From the NCBI RefSeq assembly GCF_013177635.1, contig NZ_CP030944.1, forward strand, positions 1,674,001 through 1,738,000: DNA of 64,000 nucleotides, read 5' to 3'. Within the stretch, counting starts at the first letter, position 1. Each line of letters begins with the position of its first letter. The stretch is from Arcobacter aquimarinus (GTDB lineage: Bacteria; Campylobacterota; Campylobacteria; Campylobacterales; Arcobacteraceae). Shown here in pieces: positions 44,144-54,316 of this stretch. The notes under the pieces are model-generated. The model was not told the origin of the DNA, ran no database searches, and was given only the letters and a program-made list of their open reading frames with translations. The position numbers and the translations under genes are program-made.

Positions 44144-45972
44144 TGTCAAATATTATTATAGGAACAGCAGGTCATATTGACCATGGAAAAACTGCTTTAA
44201 TTCGAGCTTTAAATGGTTTGGAAGGTGATAGTACAAATGAAGAAAAAGAAAGAGGAATTACTATTGATTTATCCTTTTCAAATATGTCTAAAGGTCAGCA
44301 AAATATAGCTTTTATTGATGTTCCAGGACATGAAAAACTTGTAAAAAATATGATTGCTGGAGCTTTTGGATTTGATTATGTGATGCTTGTAATTAGTGCT
44401 ATTGAAGGAATAAAACCCCAAACTGTTGAACATATAGAAATCATAAATTTATTAGGACTAAAAGAGATAATTGTAGTAATTACAAAAAAAGATTTAGTAA
44501 ATAAAGAAGAACTTGAGCTAAAAAAAGAGGAAATTTTAGAATTTTTAAAAGAGTTTGATTTTGAAATTAAGTTTATTTCTTGTGTCTCTATTTATGATGA
44601 AACTTCAATCGAAAAACTAAAAATTCAATTATTTAGTATAAAAAACTCAACAAAACAAGAAGAGAATTTCTTTAGATTTTATGTGGATAGAGTCTTTTCT
44701 CCAAAAGGAATAGGAACGGTTGTAACAGGAACCGTTCTTGGGAAAAAATGTCTAATTGATGAAAAAGTTTTTATTTGCCAAAATCAAAAAGAGTCAAAAA
44801 TCAAAAATATTCAAGTTCACAATCAAAATGTTCTTGAAGCAAATATCTCTTCTAGAGCTGCTTTAAACTTACAAAATGTAAATATCACCAATCTAAAAAA
44901 AGGTGATTTAATTACAAAAAAAGGTCATATTAGAGGATTTGATGGAATTGACATCTCTTTTAAATGTTTAAAAAACAAAAAACTAAACCACAATCAAACC
45001 TACAATTTGTTTATTGGAGCAAAAAAAATTGATGTAAAAGTTTTACTTTTTGATTGTATTACAAATCTTGAAACTGGATTTGCAACCTTAAAAGCAAATG
45101 AACAACTTTTTACAATATTTGGTGAAAAAATCATCTTAAGAAGTGGAAATGAGACAATTTGTGGGGGAACTATTTTAAACCCAATAATTGACCCAATGAA
45201 AAAAAATCAAAAGAAAAGATTACTTGAAGCTTTAGATAAAAAAGATTTTACAAGCGCCTATAAAGAACTTTTAGAAGCTCATAAAAAAGGTTTAGGAATT
45301 ATTTCTTCAACTCAAAGATTTGCCCTTTCTCATGAAGAAGCCATTAATTTTGCAAAAAATATGAGTGATGTTTTTATAGATGAAAAAGAGTTAGTTATTT
45401 ATCCACTTGATACGAAAAACGAGATAAAAGATTATATAAAAGAGATTTATACAAAGAATTCTTATGCCCTACTTTCAAACTCCTCAATAAACTTAAGATT
45501 AAAATGGGCAAGTCAAGCTTTTATTCAACTTTGTTTAGATGAACTTGTAAATGAAAACTTCTTAATACATGAAACATCTTTATATAAAAATGCAAATATA
45601 AAAGAGGATTTTACAAAAGATTTAGAAAATATTGTTTTACAAAGATTAAAAGATGAAGATATAGAACCAACTGCACCTTATAATATATACGATGATTTGG
45701 ATATTGATAGAAAATTAGGTGATGATATTTTAAAATCTCTTACTTCTAAAAAACAAGTAATAAGACTTCAACACAATCTTTTTATTCATTTTGAAAGTCT
45801 AAATAAAATAGTAAAAACTATGAAAGAGATTATAAAAAAAGATGGATATATAGAACTTTCAAATTTCAAACAAAGATTTGATTTAAGTAGAAAATATCTA
45901 ATAACTTATCTTGATTATTTAGATAATTATTCAGATATTAAAAAAGTAGATACTAAAAGAATTTTTAGTTAA
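44143..45972 (+). CDS. selB: selenocysteine-specific elongation factor
   Basis: GTPase delivering Sec-tRNA to UGA codons marked by SECIS hairpins; 609 aa. G1 GTAGHIDHGKTALI (~7-20), switch region RGITIDLSF, DVPGHEKLVKNMIAG and TKKD define the EF-Tu-like domain. Domains II-III follow, with four C-terminal winged helices (~360-609) for SECIS binding. Translated with selA through a TAATG overlap. Its stop shares bases with the stop of the convergent kinase gene. Confidence 0.95.
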   Translation: MSNIIIGTAGHIDHGKTALIRALNGLEGDSTNEEKERGITIDLSFSNMSKGQQNIAFIDVPGHEKLVKNMIAGAFGFDYVMLVISAIEGIKPQTVEHIEIINLLGLKEIIVVITKKDLVNKEELELKKEEILEFLKEFDFEIKFISCVSIYDETSIEKLKIQLFSIKNSTKQEENFFRFYVDRVFSPKGIGTVVTGTVLGKKCLIDEKVFICQNQKESKIKNIQVHNQNVLEANISSRAALNLQNVNITNLKKGDLITKKGHIRGFDGIDISFKCLKNKKLNHNQTYNLFIGAKKIDVKVLLFDCITNLETGFATLKANEQLFTIFGEKIILRSGNETICGGTILNPIIDPMKKNQKKRLLEALDKKDFTSAYKELLEAHKKGLGIISSTQRFALSHEEAINFAKNMSDVFIDEKELVIYPLDTKNEIKDYIKEIYTKNSYALLSNSSINLRLKWASQAFIQLCLDELVNENFLIHETSLYKNANIKEDFTKDLENIVLQRLKDEDIEPTAPYNIYDDLDIDRKLGDDILKSLTSKKQVIRLQHNLFIHFESLNKIVKTMKEIIKKDGYIELSNFKQRFDLSRKYLITYLDYLDNYSDIKKVDTKRIFS

Positions 45973-47396
45973 ACTAAAGTTTCTTCTAGTTTTAAGAAAA
46001 TAGAAAATTTTGCTCCTGATAATTTCTTATCTTTAAAACTAAAATTTTCATTTTCAACTTTTATTATCCCACTAAAAAGATTTTTAACCATTCCTTCTAT
46101 AATATAAAGACTGATTCCTTTTCCTTGAGTTTTATACTTAGTAGTAAAGTATGGTTCAAAAATTCTATCAATTATATCATTTGGAATTCCACCACCACTA
46201 TCTAAAAATGAAACTTCTATTTCTTTTTCTTTTTTATAAATATCAATAAAAATAAATCTATCTTTTTTTGAAATCACAGCATCTATACAATTATTTATTA
46301 TTCCTATAAATATTTGCATAAGTTCATTCTCACAACCATAAAATCCTATTTTTTCTTTTGTATTTATATTTACTTTTATATTGTTTTCTTTCAAGTTTGA
46401 TTGAAAAATTGTAATAACTTTTTCAAGAGATTTATCCAATAAAAAATAGTCATTTTTTTTATTTGTAGGTCTTAAAAATATCGTAAAATCATCAATAATT
46501 TTAGATAGATTTTGACTTGATTGGTTTATGTTTTCCAAAGATTCTATTAAATAGTTATCATCTAAATCATTTATTTGTTTTTTAATTTTTAGTCCTGTTG
46601 CCAAAGTTGAAATCAAAGATAAAGGTTGTCTCCAATGATGTGCCATATTTTCAAGCATATCAGCCATAGCTGAAAGTTTTGATTGTTGAAGCATTATTTT
46701 TTCATTTTCAACTAATTTTTTTCTATATTTATTTTGCTCTGTAACATCATGAAAAACAAAAACTGCACCTAAAATTTTTCCCTCTTTATTTTTTATAGAA
46801 GCAACAGAATCTTCTATTTCAAATAGTTTATTATTTTTATTTATTAAACCTATATTTTCATCCATTACTCTTATTTTTCCTAGACGCAGAATTTTTTTTA
46901 TTTCTAAATCTATTGGTTTATTAGTTTTTATATCTATTAAATTTAAAATATCATTTATTTTTTTTCCAATAACTTCTTCTTTTGAACAATGCAAAATCTT
47001 TTGTGCAACCAAATTTAAAAATGTAACATTAGCATTTTCATCTATTGTTATTACAGCATCACCTATACTTTTTAAAGTAATAATAGCTTTTTCTTTTTCA
47101 TCATAAAGTTTTTGTTCATACTCATTTTTTTCTTTTCTATATAAATAAAGAAGAATTACTCCGATAAAATTTGATAAAACAAATAAAAAAAGTGCCCATT
47201 TAAACTCTTCATTTCTTTTTTCCAATGCATTTTTTATATATTCTTCTTTTAAAGATATTTCTGAATTTAAAGTTTCGATTCTTTTTAGTGTTTCATTCCA
47301 TTTATTATTAATATTTGCTATTAACCCAAAATCAATTAGAAAAATGATTATTAATGTGATTAACAATATAAGATTTTTTAGTTTATTTATTTTCAT
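45969..47396 (-). CDS. PAS-domain membrane histidine kinase (HHWRQPL type)
   Basis: A 475-aa kinase with TM1 (~8-28), a short extracytoplasmic coiled coil (~30-65) and TM2 (~67-87). A cytoplasmic PAS domain (~103-220, IGDAVITIDENANVTFLN...AVFVFHDVTEQ) is followed by the phosphoacceptor His253 in ENMAHHWRQPLS, then ATPase boxes NNCIDAV, LDSGGGIP, FEPYFTTK and GKGISLYI. No response regulator is adjacent. It converges with selB: the two stop codons overlap (45969-45972). Confidence 0.9.
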   Translation of the reverse strand: MKINKLKNLILLITLIIIFLIDFGLIANINNKWNETLKRIETLNSEISLKEEYIKNALEKRNEEFKWALFLFVLSNFIGVILLYLYRKEKNEYEQKLYDEKEKAIITLKSIGDAVITIDENANVTFLNLVAQKILHCSKEEVIGKKINDILNLIDIKTNKPIDLEIKKILRLGKIRVMDENIGLINKNNKLFEIEDSVASIKNKEGKILGAVFVFHDVTEQNKYRKKLVENEKIMLQQSKLSAMADMLENMAHHWRQPLSLISTLATGLKIKKQINDLDDNYLIESLENINQSSQNLSKIIDDFTIFLRPTNKKNDYFLLDKSLEKVITIFQSNLKENNIKVNINTKEKIGFYGCENELMQIFIGIINNCIDAVISKKDRFIFIDIYKKEKEIEVSFLDSGGGIPNDIIDRIFEPYFTTKYKTQGKGISLYIIEGMVKNLFSGIIKVENENFSFKDKKLSGAKFSIFLKLEETLV

Positions 47397-47522
47397 ATTT
47401 TTCCCTATTTAAAAAAGCGAATTGTACCTTAATTAAATAATCAAATAACTTATAAAATTTAAGAATTAAACTACATTTTTTTATTTTATTCACTATTTAG
47501 AAATGCTCGCTAAAATTACAAA

Positions 47523-49139
47523 ATGAAATTAACTAAAGAACAAGAAGAGATAATAAATAGCTCAAAACTCTCATTTAAAATAAATGCCGTTGCAGGAAGT
47601 GGAAAAACAACAACTTTACTTGAATATGCTAAAAACAATTCTCATTTGAAAATTTTATATCTTGCATACAATAAATCTTTACAAATTTCACTACAAGAAA
47701 AATTAAAAGATTATAAACTTCCATATTTACATGTAAGCACCATTCATTCTCTTGCATATAATAAAATAGAAGCTTATAACTATCATTTAACAGCTGATTT
47801 AAAAAATCATATTGTTGAAAAAGTTATCACAAATTATGAGTTAAGAGAACATCAAAGAACCTATTATCCAATCCCTGAATATATAGCTTTGATAAAAGAT
47901 TTAGTAAATTTTTATTGCAATTCATCATTGATAGCTCTTGATTCAAAACTTCTTGAAAATTATAAAAAACAATCAGATTTAGGTGCTAAAATTTTAGAAC
48001 TTCTAAATAAAAATGAAAAAAGAGTATTAGAACATCTAAAAATCATCCTTTCAAGTATGAAAAACAAAGTTATTGAGGCAACTCATGATTTTTATTTGAA
48101 GATGTTTTATCTAAATAAAAAAGTTTCTACAAATCTTCCTTATGATTTGGTTTTGGTTGATGAAGCTCAAGATATAAGTGATGTAATGATAGGAATTATT
48201 GAAAATCTAAATTGTAGAAGAATTTATGTGGGAGATTCATTTCAACAAATTTATACCTTTAGATTTGCTACAAATGCCTTAAATAAAATAGATTTACCCT
48301 CTTATGATTTAACAAAAAGTTTTAGATTTGGAGATAATTATGCAAAAATTTTACAAAATAATCTAAATAGCTTATATGAAATAAATGGAAGTAAACTTCT
48401 AAAAATTTCAGGAATAGAATCAAATACAAAAATAGGAAAAGAACATATAGATTTTTCAAAACAGCTTTGTATAATAGCAAGAAGCACTTTTGGTCTGGTT
48501 CAACAACTTGTTTATTATATTCATGATAAGAAAAAAATATATTTTGAAGGTGGCTATAATTCATACTCTTTTATGAATCAAACAGTTTATTCTATTTTTT
48601 ATCTAAAACAGAAAAAAAATGACAAAATCACAATAGATGAAATCAAAGATTTTGAAACTATTGGTGAGCTTGAACAGTTTGCAAAAGATACAAAAAATCA
48701 AGATTATTTAAATATTATTAAATTTATAAACACCTATGGAGATAATATTTTTGAAATAAATAAAAAGATAAAAGAGCATTTAGTAACAAATAAAAAAGAT
48801 GCTGATATTATCTTTACAACTACACATAAATCAAAAGGTTTAGAGTATGAACAAGTTATAATGGCAGATGATTTTATTTCTAAAAAAGAGCTTGTAAATA
48901 CAAAAAATAAACTCTCTTTTCAAAGAGCAAATGAAGAGTTAAATATCTATTATGTTGCAGCAACTAGAGCTAAAAAAGCTATACAAATGGCTGATTTAAA
49001 TCTAACATATACTTACAATGAAAATGACGAAACAACAACTTATGTAAAATCAAGATTTATAAGTAAAAGTGCAAATAATAAAAAAAGTAAAGAATTACAA
49101 GAAGAGTGGTTGAAAAAAAATAGGGTTAAAAAAGTATGA
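47523..49139 (+). CDS. UvrD/Rep-like superfamily 1 helicase
   Basis: A 538-aa SF1A helicase. Walker A NAVAGSGKTT (~19-28), LAYNKSLQISL, STIHSLAYN, LVDEAQDISD (motif II, ~210), VGDSFQQIYTFRFA (motif III), TTHKSKGLEYEQVI (motif V) and YYVAATRAKKAI (motif VI) are present. It is compact and lacks a nuclease or RecB-like tail, resembling FBH1/UvrD-like solo helicases. A TAAAAT box lies 6 bases before the ATG with no ribosome site. It overlaps the next, exported-protein gene by four bases. Confidence 0.87.
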   Translation: MKLTKEQEEIINSSKLSFKINAVAGSGKTTTLLEYAKNNSHLKILYLAYNKSLQISLQEKLKDYKLPYLHVSTIHSLAYNKIEAYNYHLTADLKNHIVEKVITNYELREHQRTYYPIPEYIALIKDLVNFYCNSSLIALDSKLLENYKKQSDLGAKILELLNKNEKRVLEHLKIILSSMKNKVIEATHDFYLKMFYLNKKVSTNLPYDLVLVDEAQDISDVMIGIIENLNCRRIYVGDSFQQIYTFRFATNALNKIDLPSYDLTKSFRFGDNYAKILQNNLNSLYEINGSKLLKISGIESNTKIGKEHIDFSKQLCIIARSTFGLVQQLVYYIHDKKKIYFEGGYNSYSFMNQTVYSIFYLKQKKNDKITIDEIKDFETIGELEQFAKDTKNQDYLNIIKFINTYGDNIFEINKKIKEHLVTNKKDADIIFTTTHKSKGLEYEQVIMADDFISKKELVNTKNKLSFQRANEELNIYYVAATRAKKAIQMADLNLTYTYNENDETTTYVKSRFISKSANNKKSKELQEEWLKKNRVKKV

Positions 49140-50068
49140 AAAAGATTTTAATTATTTTAGCTATTGGTTTTTTAATAGCTATTTTTATGTTTATAGAAAA
49201 TCAAAAAAAAGAGAATTTAACTTTTTCTTTTTACCATTGGGAAAATAGTTTTAAAGAAAAAAATATAAAAGAGAAACTTTATATAAAAGTTTTAGATATT
49301 GCATATTCTACAAAACTTGAAATTATAAAATCAAACTTGCAAGAAAAACCAAAAGATTTTATTCCTGTTGTATATATTACAAATGAAACTATGCAAAATG
49401 TAGATTTTTCTTTAGTTTCAAATGCAATTATTCAAGGTTTGAAAAATTATAAGTTTAATGAACTTCAAATAGATTGTGATTGGTCAGGTTCAACTCAATC
49501 AAACTACTTTAAACTTTTAGAAGATTTAAAAACTAAACTAAATAAAACTTTGAGTGCAACAATTAGACTTCATCAAATAAAATATTACACAAAAACAGGT
49601 GTTCCTAACGTAGATTATGGTGTTTTGATGTATTACAATATGTCAAATATTGCTGATTTTAACACAAAAAATTCTATTTTAGATAATAACATTGCAAAAA
49701 AATATCATTATAATTTTGACAATTATCCTTTAAAATTAAAACTTGCTCTTCCTCTTTATTCTCAAACTATTCAATTTAGAGAAAATAAAGCTTTGAGTAT
49801 TTTTGAAGGAGTTGAAAAAAATGATTTTGATTCAAACTTTATAGAAATTTCTGATAATTTATATAAAGTTTTAAATAGTACTTATTTTCAAGGAAGATAT
49901 GTATATAAAGATGATATTTTCAGATTTGAAGATACTAAAGAAAAAGAGTTAAAAATCGCTTTAAATGACTTTTTAAAACTTAGTGACAATAGATTTAATG
50001 AAGTGATTTTTTATACGTTAAAATATAAAAATAAGTTTAATTTAGAAAAATTAATAAAAGGAAAATGA
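49136..50068 (+). CDS. exported/anchored TIM-barrel-like protein, DUF3142-like
   Basis: A 310-aa protein with an N-terminal membrane anchor (~3-20). The strand FSFYHWENSF, the acidic LQIDCDWSGSTQSNYFKLLEDLK and LSATIRLHQIKYY resemble DUF3142, a glycoside-hydrolase-like fold of unknown activity; the assignment is from memory. VPNVDYGVLMYYNMSNI and the later KLALPLYSQTI are also barrel-like. Overlaps by four bases with both neighbours. Confidence 0.6.
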   Translation: MKKILIILAIGFLIAIFMFIENQKKENLTFSFYHWENSFKEKNIKEKLYIKVLDIAYSTKLEIIKSNLQEKPKDFIPVVYITNETMQNVDFSLVSNAIIQGLKNYKFNELQIDCDWSGSTQSNYFKLLEDLKTKLNKTLSATIRLHQIKYYTKTGVPNVDYGVLMYYNMSNIADFNTKNSILDNNIAKKYHYNFDNYPLKLKLALPLYSQTIQFRENKALSIFEGVEKNDFDSNFIEISDNLYKVLNSTYFQGRYVYKDDIFRFEDTKEKELKIALNDFLKLSDNRFNEVIFYTLKYKNKFNLEKLIKGK

Positions 50069-52239
50069 TGATTTTAAGAAGTTTAATTTTAACGCTTTTT
50101 ATAAAGCTTTCAATTTTTGCTTGTGCTGGTGGTTGGGATTATAATCAAAAAGAGTTTGTTTTTTTAGAAAATAGAAAAATGCCTTTTTCGAATATCGCTC
50201 AAGAGATAAACTCAGCAAATGTTTATAATACAATCCTTTGGGCTTATGAAGAAAAGAACAAAGAAGAAAATCTAAAAGAGTGGCAAAAAGAACTAAAAAA
50301 TACCTATAATTTAGAAGAAATTGAAAAGTTTGTCTATAAAAGAGAAAATCTTGAAAAATTAAAAGATAAAGAAATTTTAGATTATATAAAATTAGTAGAA
50401 AAACAAGAAAAACATGTAACTTACAACTATTATATGAGTGATGAAGAAAAAGCAAAACTAAAAGATTATAAACAACTTTTAAATGAAGCTTTAAATAAAA
50501 TAGAAAATACAAACTCTTCTTGGTTAAAAATCAGATATTTTTATTTAGCGTTAAGATTGGCTCATTATAAAAAACAAAATCCTTTGGAAATTTATGAAAA
50601 ATACAAATATTTACTGCAAGATGATACAAAAACAATTGCAAAAGATTGGATTTTAGCTTTAAATGCGGGAGCTTTAGTAAAAAGTGGTGAGATTGTAAAA
50701 GGTGTTTATGAATTCTCAAAACTATTTGATGAAGATAAAATAAATTCCCATTTAAGTTACTATAACTTTTTTCATATAAAAACAAATGACCAATGGAATG
50801 AACTTTTAAATTTTGCAAAAACTCCTGAAGAGAAAACAAAATTTTATGCCCTTAGAGCTTTAAATGAAAATAGCAATATTTTAGAAGAATTAAAAAATAT
50901 CTATGCTTTAGATAAAAATTCAAAATGGTTTGAATTTGTACTTTTTAGAGAACTTTTAAATACTCAACACTATTTTGACCAATACAGTGATTATGAAAGA
51001 AATTTTGATTTCAAAAAATATATAGAATTTTTAAAAGAAGTGAAAAAAGATGATATGTATTTAGTAAATTTAAGCCTTGCTTATTTGAATCTTTATGAAA
51101 AAAACTTTGATGAAAGCTCTAAAATTACCCAAGAATTACTAAAAAACTATCCAAAATCCCATGAAGTTCAAACTCTAGCTTATGTTTTATATTTACAACA
51201 ATTAAAAAATATTGATATAAAAACTGAAAATGATATTTATGAAAAAATGATAAGTCTTACAAAAAATGAGACAAATTCATCATCAATTCATGATTATACT
51301 TTTGTAATTTTAGAAAAATTATATCTTGAAAAAAATGATAAATTAAATGCTTTTTTAGCAAATCATATAAACTATTTAGATGAAGCTGTTTTTGATTTAA
51401 GTTTATTAGAAAAATTTGAAACATTTATGAAAAATCCTAAAGATTCTAAAATGAAAGAGTATTTTGCCCAAGTTTATGCAAAAAATAATAAATTAACTGA
51501 AGAAAATAATAATTTTATTTTAAGTGAATCCTTAATTAATGCAAAAACAAAACTACTAATCAACAACCTAAAATTTAAAGAAGCTTTAACTCTTAATGCT
51601 TCTATTTTAAGTGAAAAAGTTCAATTCAACCCTTTTAATGGCTTAATAAAAGGAAATAATAGAAGTGGTAAACAAGATACTATGAGTTTAAAAGAGTTTT
51701 TGGAAAAAATTTTGGTTATACAAAATGAACTAGAAAAAAATCCAAAAAGTGTTATGGATAACTATCTTTTTGCAAATGCTTTATATAATTTAAGCTATTT
51801 TGGAAACTCAAATATTCTAACAACTGTATATAGAAGCGTTTATTCTTTCAATGATTATGATTTACAAAAAGAAAAAATTGATTTATCAATAAAGCATTAT
51901 ACAATTGCAAAAAATGAAGCAAAAGAAAAAGAGTTTAAAGCAAAAATAACTTATATGCTAGCAAAAGCTGAACTTGCTTCTTATGATATAAAATACTCTA
52001 AAAAAGAACAAGATTACTATAATAAAGACCTTTCTAGATATGATTTAGAAAGATTTTGGTATTTTAGAAATGAAAAAATTTATGATGAATATATAAAAAA
52101 TAATTATGGTAAATATTTTGATATATTAAAAAAAGATTTTAGTGATACAAAATATTACAATGAATTAATCAAAGAGTGTGCTAATCTTAGAGTTTATGAA
52201 AAACAAAATATTAAAAAACCTAAGCCAGCTATGCAGTAA
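50065..52239 (+). CDS. large exported protein of unknown function, helical-repeat type
   Basis: A 724-aa protein with a signal sequence ending IFACAGG; Cys19 could be a lipidation site, but the surrounding residues are not a strong lipobox. The body is rich in helices with TPR-like periodicity (~160-450, for example the SLAYLNLYEKNFDESSKITQELLKNYPKSHEVQTLAY segment). I do not recognise a family. The four-base overlap with the DUF3142-like gene implies the two envelope proteins work together. Confidence 0.7.
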   Translation: MMILRSLILTLFIKLSIFACAGGWDYNQKEFVFLENRKMPFSNIAQEINSANVYNTILWAYEEKNKEENLKEWQKELKNTYNLEEIEKFVYKRENLEKLKDKEILDYIKLVEKQEKHVTYNYYMSDEEKAKLKDYKQLLNEALNKIENTNSSWLKIRYFYLALRLAHYKKQNPLEIYEKYKYLLQDDTKTIAKDWILALNAGALVKSGEIVKGVYEFSKLFDEDKINSHLSYYNFFHIKTNDQWNELLNFAKTPEEKTKFYALRALNENSNILEELKNIYALDKNSKWFEFVLFRELLNTQHYFDQYSDYERNFDFKKYIEFLKEVKKDDMYLVNLSLAYLNLYEKNFDESSKITQELLKNYPKSHEVQTLAYVLYLQQLKNIDIKTENDIYEKMISLTKNETNSSSIHDYTFVILEKLYLEKNDKLNAFLANHINYLDEAVFDLSLLEKFETFMKNPKDSKMKEYFAQVYAKNNKLTEENNNFILSESLINAKTKLLINNLKFKEALTLNASILSEKVQFNPFNGLIKGNNRSGKQDTMSLKEFLEKILVIQNELEKNPKSVMDNYLFANALYNLSYFGNSNILTTVYRSVYSFNDYDLQKEKIDLSIKHYTIAKNEAKEKEFKAKITYMLAKAELASYDIKYSKKEQDYYNKDLSRYDLERFWYFRNEKIYDEYIKNNYGKYFDILKKDFSDTKYYNELIKECANLRVYEKQNIKKPKPAMQ

Positions 52240-52279
52240 TATTTGATAATATTTTAGAAGAAATAAATAAGGAAAATTA

Positions 52280-53026
52280 ATGCAATATTTTGGAGTAATT
52301 GAAACTAAATATGAAGAGGTTTTTTTAACACAAAGTTATATGTACTTCAATGAAGAAAATGAAGAAATAACAGCTAAAGATTTAAAAGATAAAATCAAAA
52401 CAACTAAAGATAGAAAAAAAAATATAATAGGAACAGTTTTTTTATACAATCCTGTCGTAACTCCTATTGGATTTGATTCAAATAAATATTTATTAGAGCA
52501 AGATTTTGATGATTTTGATAAAATGATTGAATTAAAAGCTGAAACTTATATCACTGTTTTCAAACAAGCAATGAGAGAGAGTTGTAAAGGTAAAATTGTA
52601 GAGATTAAGAATCTATTTAACCTAATAGAATCTCATATTGATACAGCAAATTTATTAACAAAATTTAATGAAGATTTAGAAAAATATAATTCAGCTCAAA
52701 ATACAGAGTTTGATAGAGATATTATGTATGTTGACGCAGCAAATTTTATACCTTCTGGTAAATTTGTATTTTTTTGTTGGGGAGATAAAATCAAGGAAAA
52801 AGAATTTCCTTACATAAATGAATACGCAAAAACAATTTATGAAAATAGTTTAAAACTTGGTAAAAAAGTTGTTTATGTTTATAAAAAAGAAAAAAGTGAA
52901 GCAGGAGCAATAGAGTATTTACAATTTTCAAATCCAATGCAAAATCATAAATACAAAAATTCTATTTCAAGTGCTATAAAAAAAGCTTTTGAAGAATTTC
53001 CTCCAACACCAATACCTTATGAATAA
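52280..53026 (+). CDS. unrecognised cytoplasmic protein
   Basis: A 248-aa soluble protein without a signal peptide. The C-terminal half (ANFIPSGKFVFFCWGDKIKEKEF ... KKVVYVYKKEK ... FSNPMQNHKYKNSI) looks like a small alpha/beta domain reminiscent of DUF1643, but I cannot confirm this. It follows the helical-repeat gene by 40 bases and precedes the receiver/PAS gene by 11, so it joins the signalling operon to the helicase unit. Confidence 0.6.
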   Translation: MQYFGVIETKYEEVFLTQSYMYFNEENEEITAKDLKDKIKTTKDRKKNIIGTVFLYNPVVTPIGFDSNKYLLEQDFDDFDKMIELKAETYITVFKQAMRESCKGKIVEIKNLFNLIESHIDTANLLTKFNEDLEKYNSAQNTEFDRDIMYVDAANFIPSGKFVFFCWGDKIKEKEFPYINEYAKTIYENSLKLGKKVVYVYKKEKSEAGAIEYLQFSNPMQNHKYKNSISSAIKKAFEEFPPTPIPYE

Positions 53027-53037
53027 AATGGAAAAAT

Positions 53038-54294
53038 ATGGTGAATTCAGAATTTCTAAAAGAACAAGTTTTACTATTTGTAGAAGATGAAGATTTAGCA
53101 AGAGAACAACTTGGAAAGATATTAACTAGGTTATTTAAAAAAGTAATCTTAGCTGCAAATGGACAAGAAGGGTTTGAAAAATTCAAAGACTCTTTTAATT
53201 CAGAAGAAAAAATTGATTTAATTATCTCTGATATAAATATGCCTATATTAAGTGGTCTAGAAATGCTAGAAAAAATAAGAGAACTTGATAGTATAGTTCC
53301 TCTTATTTATACGACTGCAAGAAGTGAAACAGAAAATATCATAAAAGCTATTGATTTAAATGTTAGTAGTTATATTCTAAAACCTATTGATACAGCCATA
53401 TTAATCAAAAAAATGTCTGATGCTTGTGAAAAGAAATATATCCAAAATCAATTAGATGAAAAACAAAATGAGTTAAAAAAATACCTTGAAGCTGTTGATG
53501 ATGTAGCTTTGATTTATAAAATGGATATAAATGGAAATATTTTATTTGCAAATAAAAGTTTATTAGAAACTTCGAAGTACTCAATAGATGAGTTAAAGCA
53601 GATTGGATTTTATGGTTTAATTCATCCTGATATTCCAAAAGAGTATATAGAAAAAACTTGGAGTATTTTAAAAGAAGGTACAAACTGGAGTGGAAATACC
53701 AAATTTTTATCAAAAGATGGGGAAGCTTTTTATTTAAAAAATACAATTTTTAAACTTAACACAAATAATTGTACTGAATATATAACTATTGGTTTTTCAA
53801 CAACTAAAGAAAATATTGAAAAAAGAGAATTTCAGAAAAAAGTTATTAAAACCTTACAAGATTTTAATAAAAAAGAGTATGCCTATAAAAAATCATTTCA
53901 AGAACTATCGGATAGAATTAAACAATTAGAATCTTATATTCCAAGGCTTCAAGAAGAATTAGAAGAACAAAAAGCAAAAACCTTAAGTAGACAAAGACAA
54001 CTTGACCATTATGAGTTACAAATGCATAACGTTGACGAAAAATATTATGGTCATATGACTACAAAAAGTAAAGAAGCAGAAGAGTATTCAAAAAACGTTT
54101 TGTTATTAAAACAAGAGAAAAATACACTTGTAGAAAAAATAAAAAATCAACAAGAAGAGATAGCTGCAACTAAGAAAGAGTTGGCTTTATTGACTGAAAC
54201 AAATGAACAAAAAAATAAAAGAATTTTAGAATTAAAGGATGTAATTAAATCTTTAGAAACAAAAATAAAAGAGTTAACAGAACCTTCAGAATAA
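53038..54294 (+). CDS. response regulator with PAS domain and long coiled coil
   Basis: A 418-aa protein: receiver (~10-125) with phosphoacceptor Asp65 in IISDINMP, then a PAS domain (~140-255, MDINGNILFANKSLLETSKYSIDEL) and a coiled coil (~280-415) with heptads. There is no kinase, DNA-binding or cyclase domain, so output is presumably by protein contact. First of the receiver proteins in the 53-61.6 kb operon; the HD-GYP gene follows after 22 bases. Confidence 0.87.
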   Translation: MVNSEFLKEQVLLFVEDEDLAREQLGKILTRLFKKVILAANGQEGFEKFKDSFNSEEKIDLIISDINMPILSGLEMLEKIRELDSIVPLIYTTARSETENIIKAIDLNVSSYILKPIDTAILIKKMSDACEKKYIQNQLDEKQNELKKYLEAVDDVALIYKMDINGNILFANKSLLETSKYSIDELKQIGFYGLIHPDIPKEYIEKTWSILKEGTNWSGNTKFLSKDGEAFYLKNTIFKLNTNNCTEYITIGFSTTKENIEKREFQKKVIKTLQDFNKKEYAYKKSFQELSDRIKQLESYIPRLQEELEEQKAKTLSRQRQLDHYELQMHNVDEKYYGHMTTKSKEAEEYSKNVLLLKQEKNTLVEKIKNQQEEIAATKKELALLTETNEQKNKRILELKDVIKSLETKIKELTEPSE

Positions 54295-54316
54295 AATATT
54301 TAATTTAAGGCTTAAA

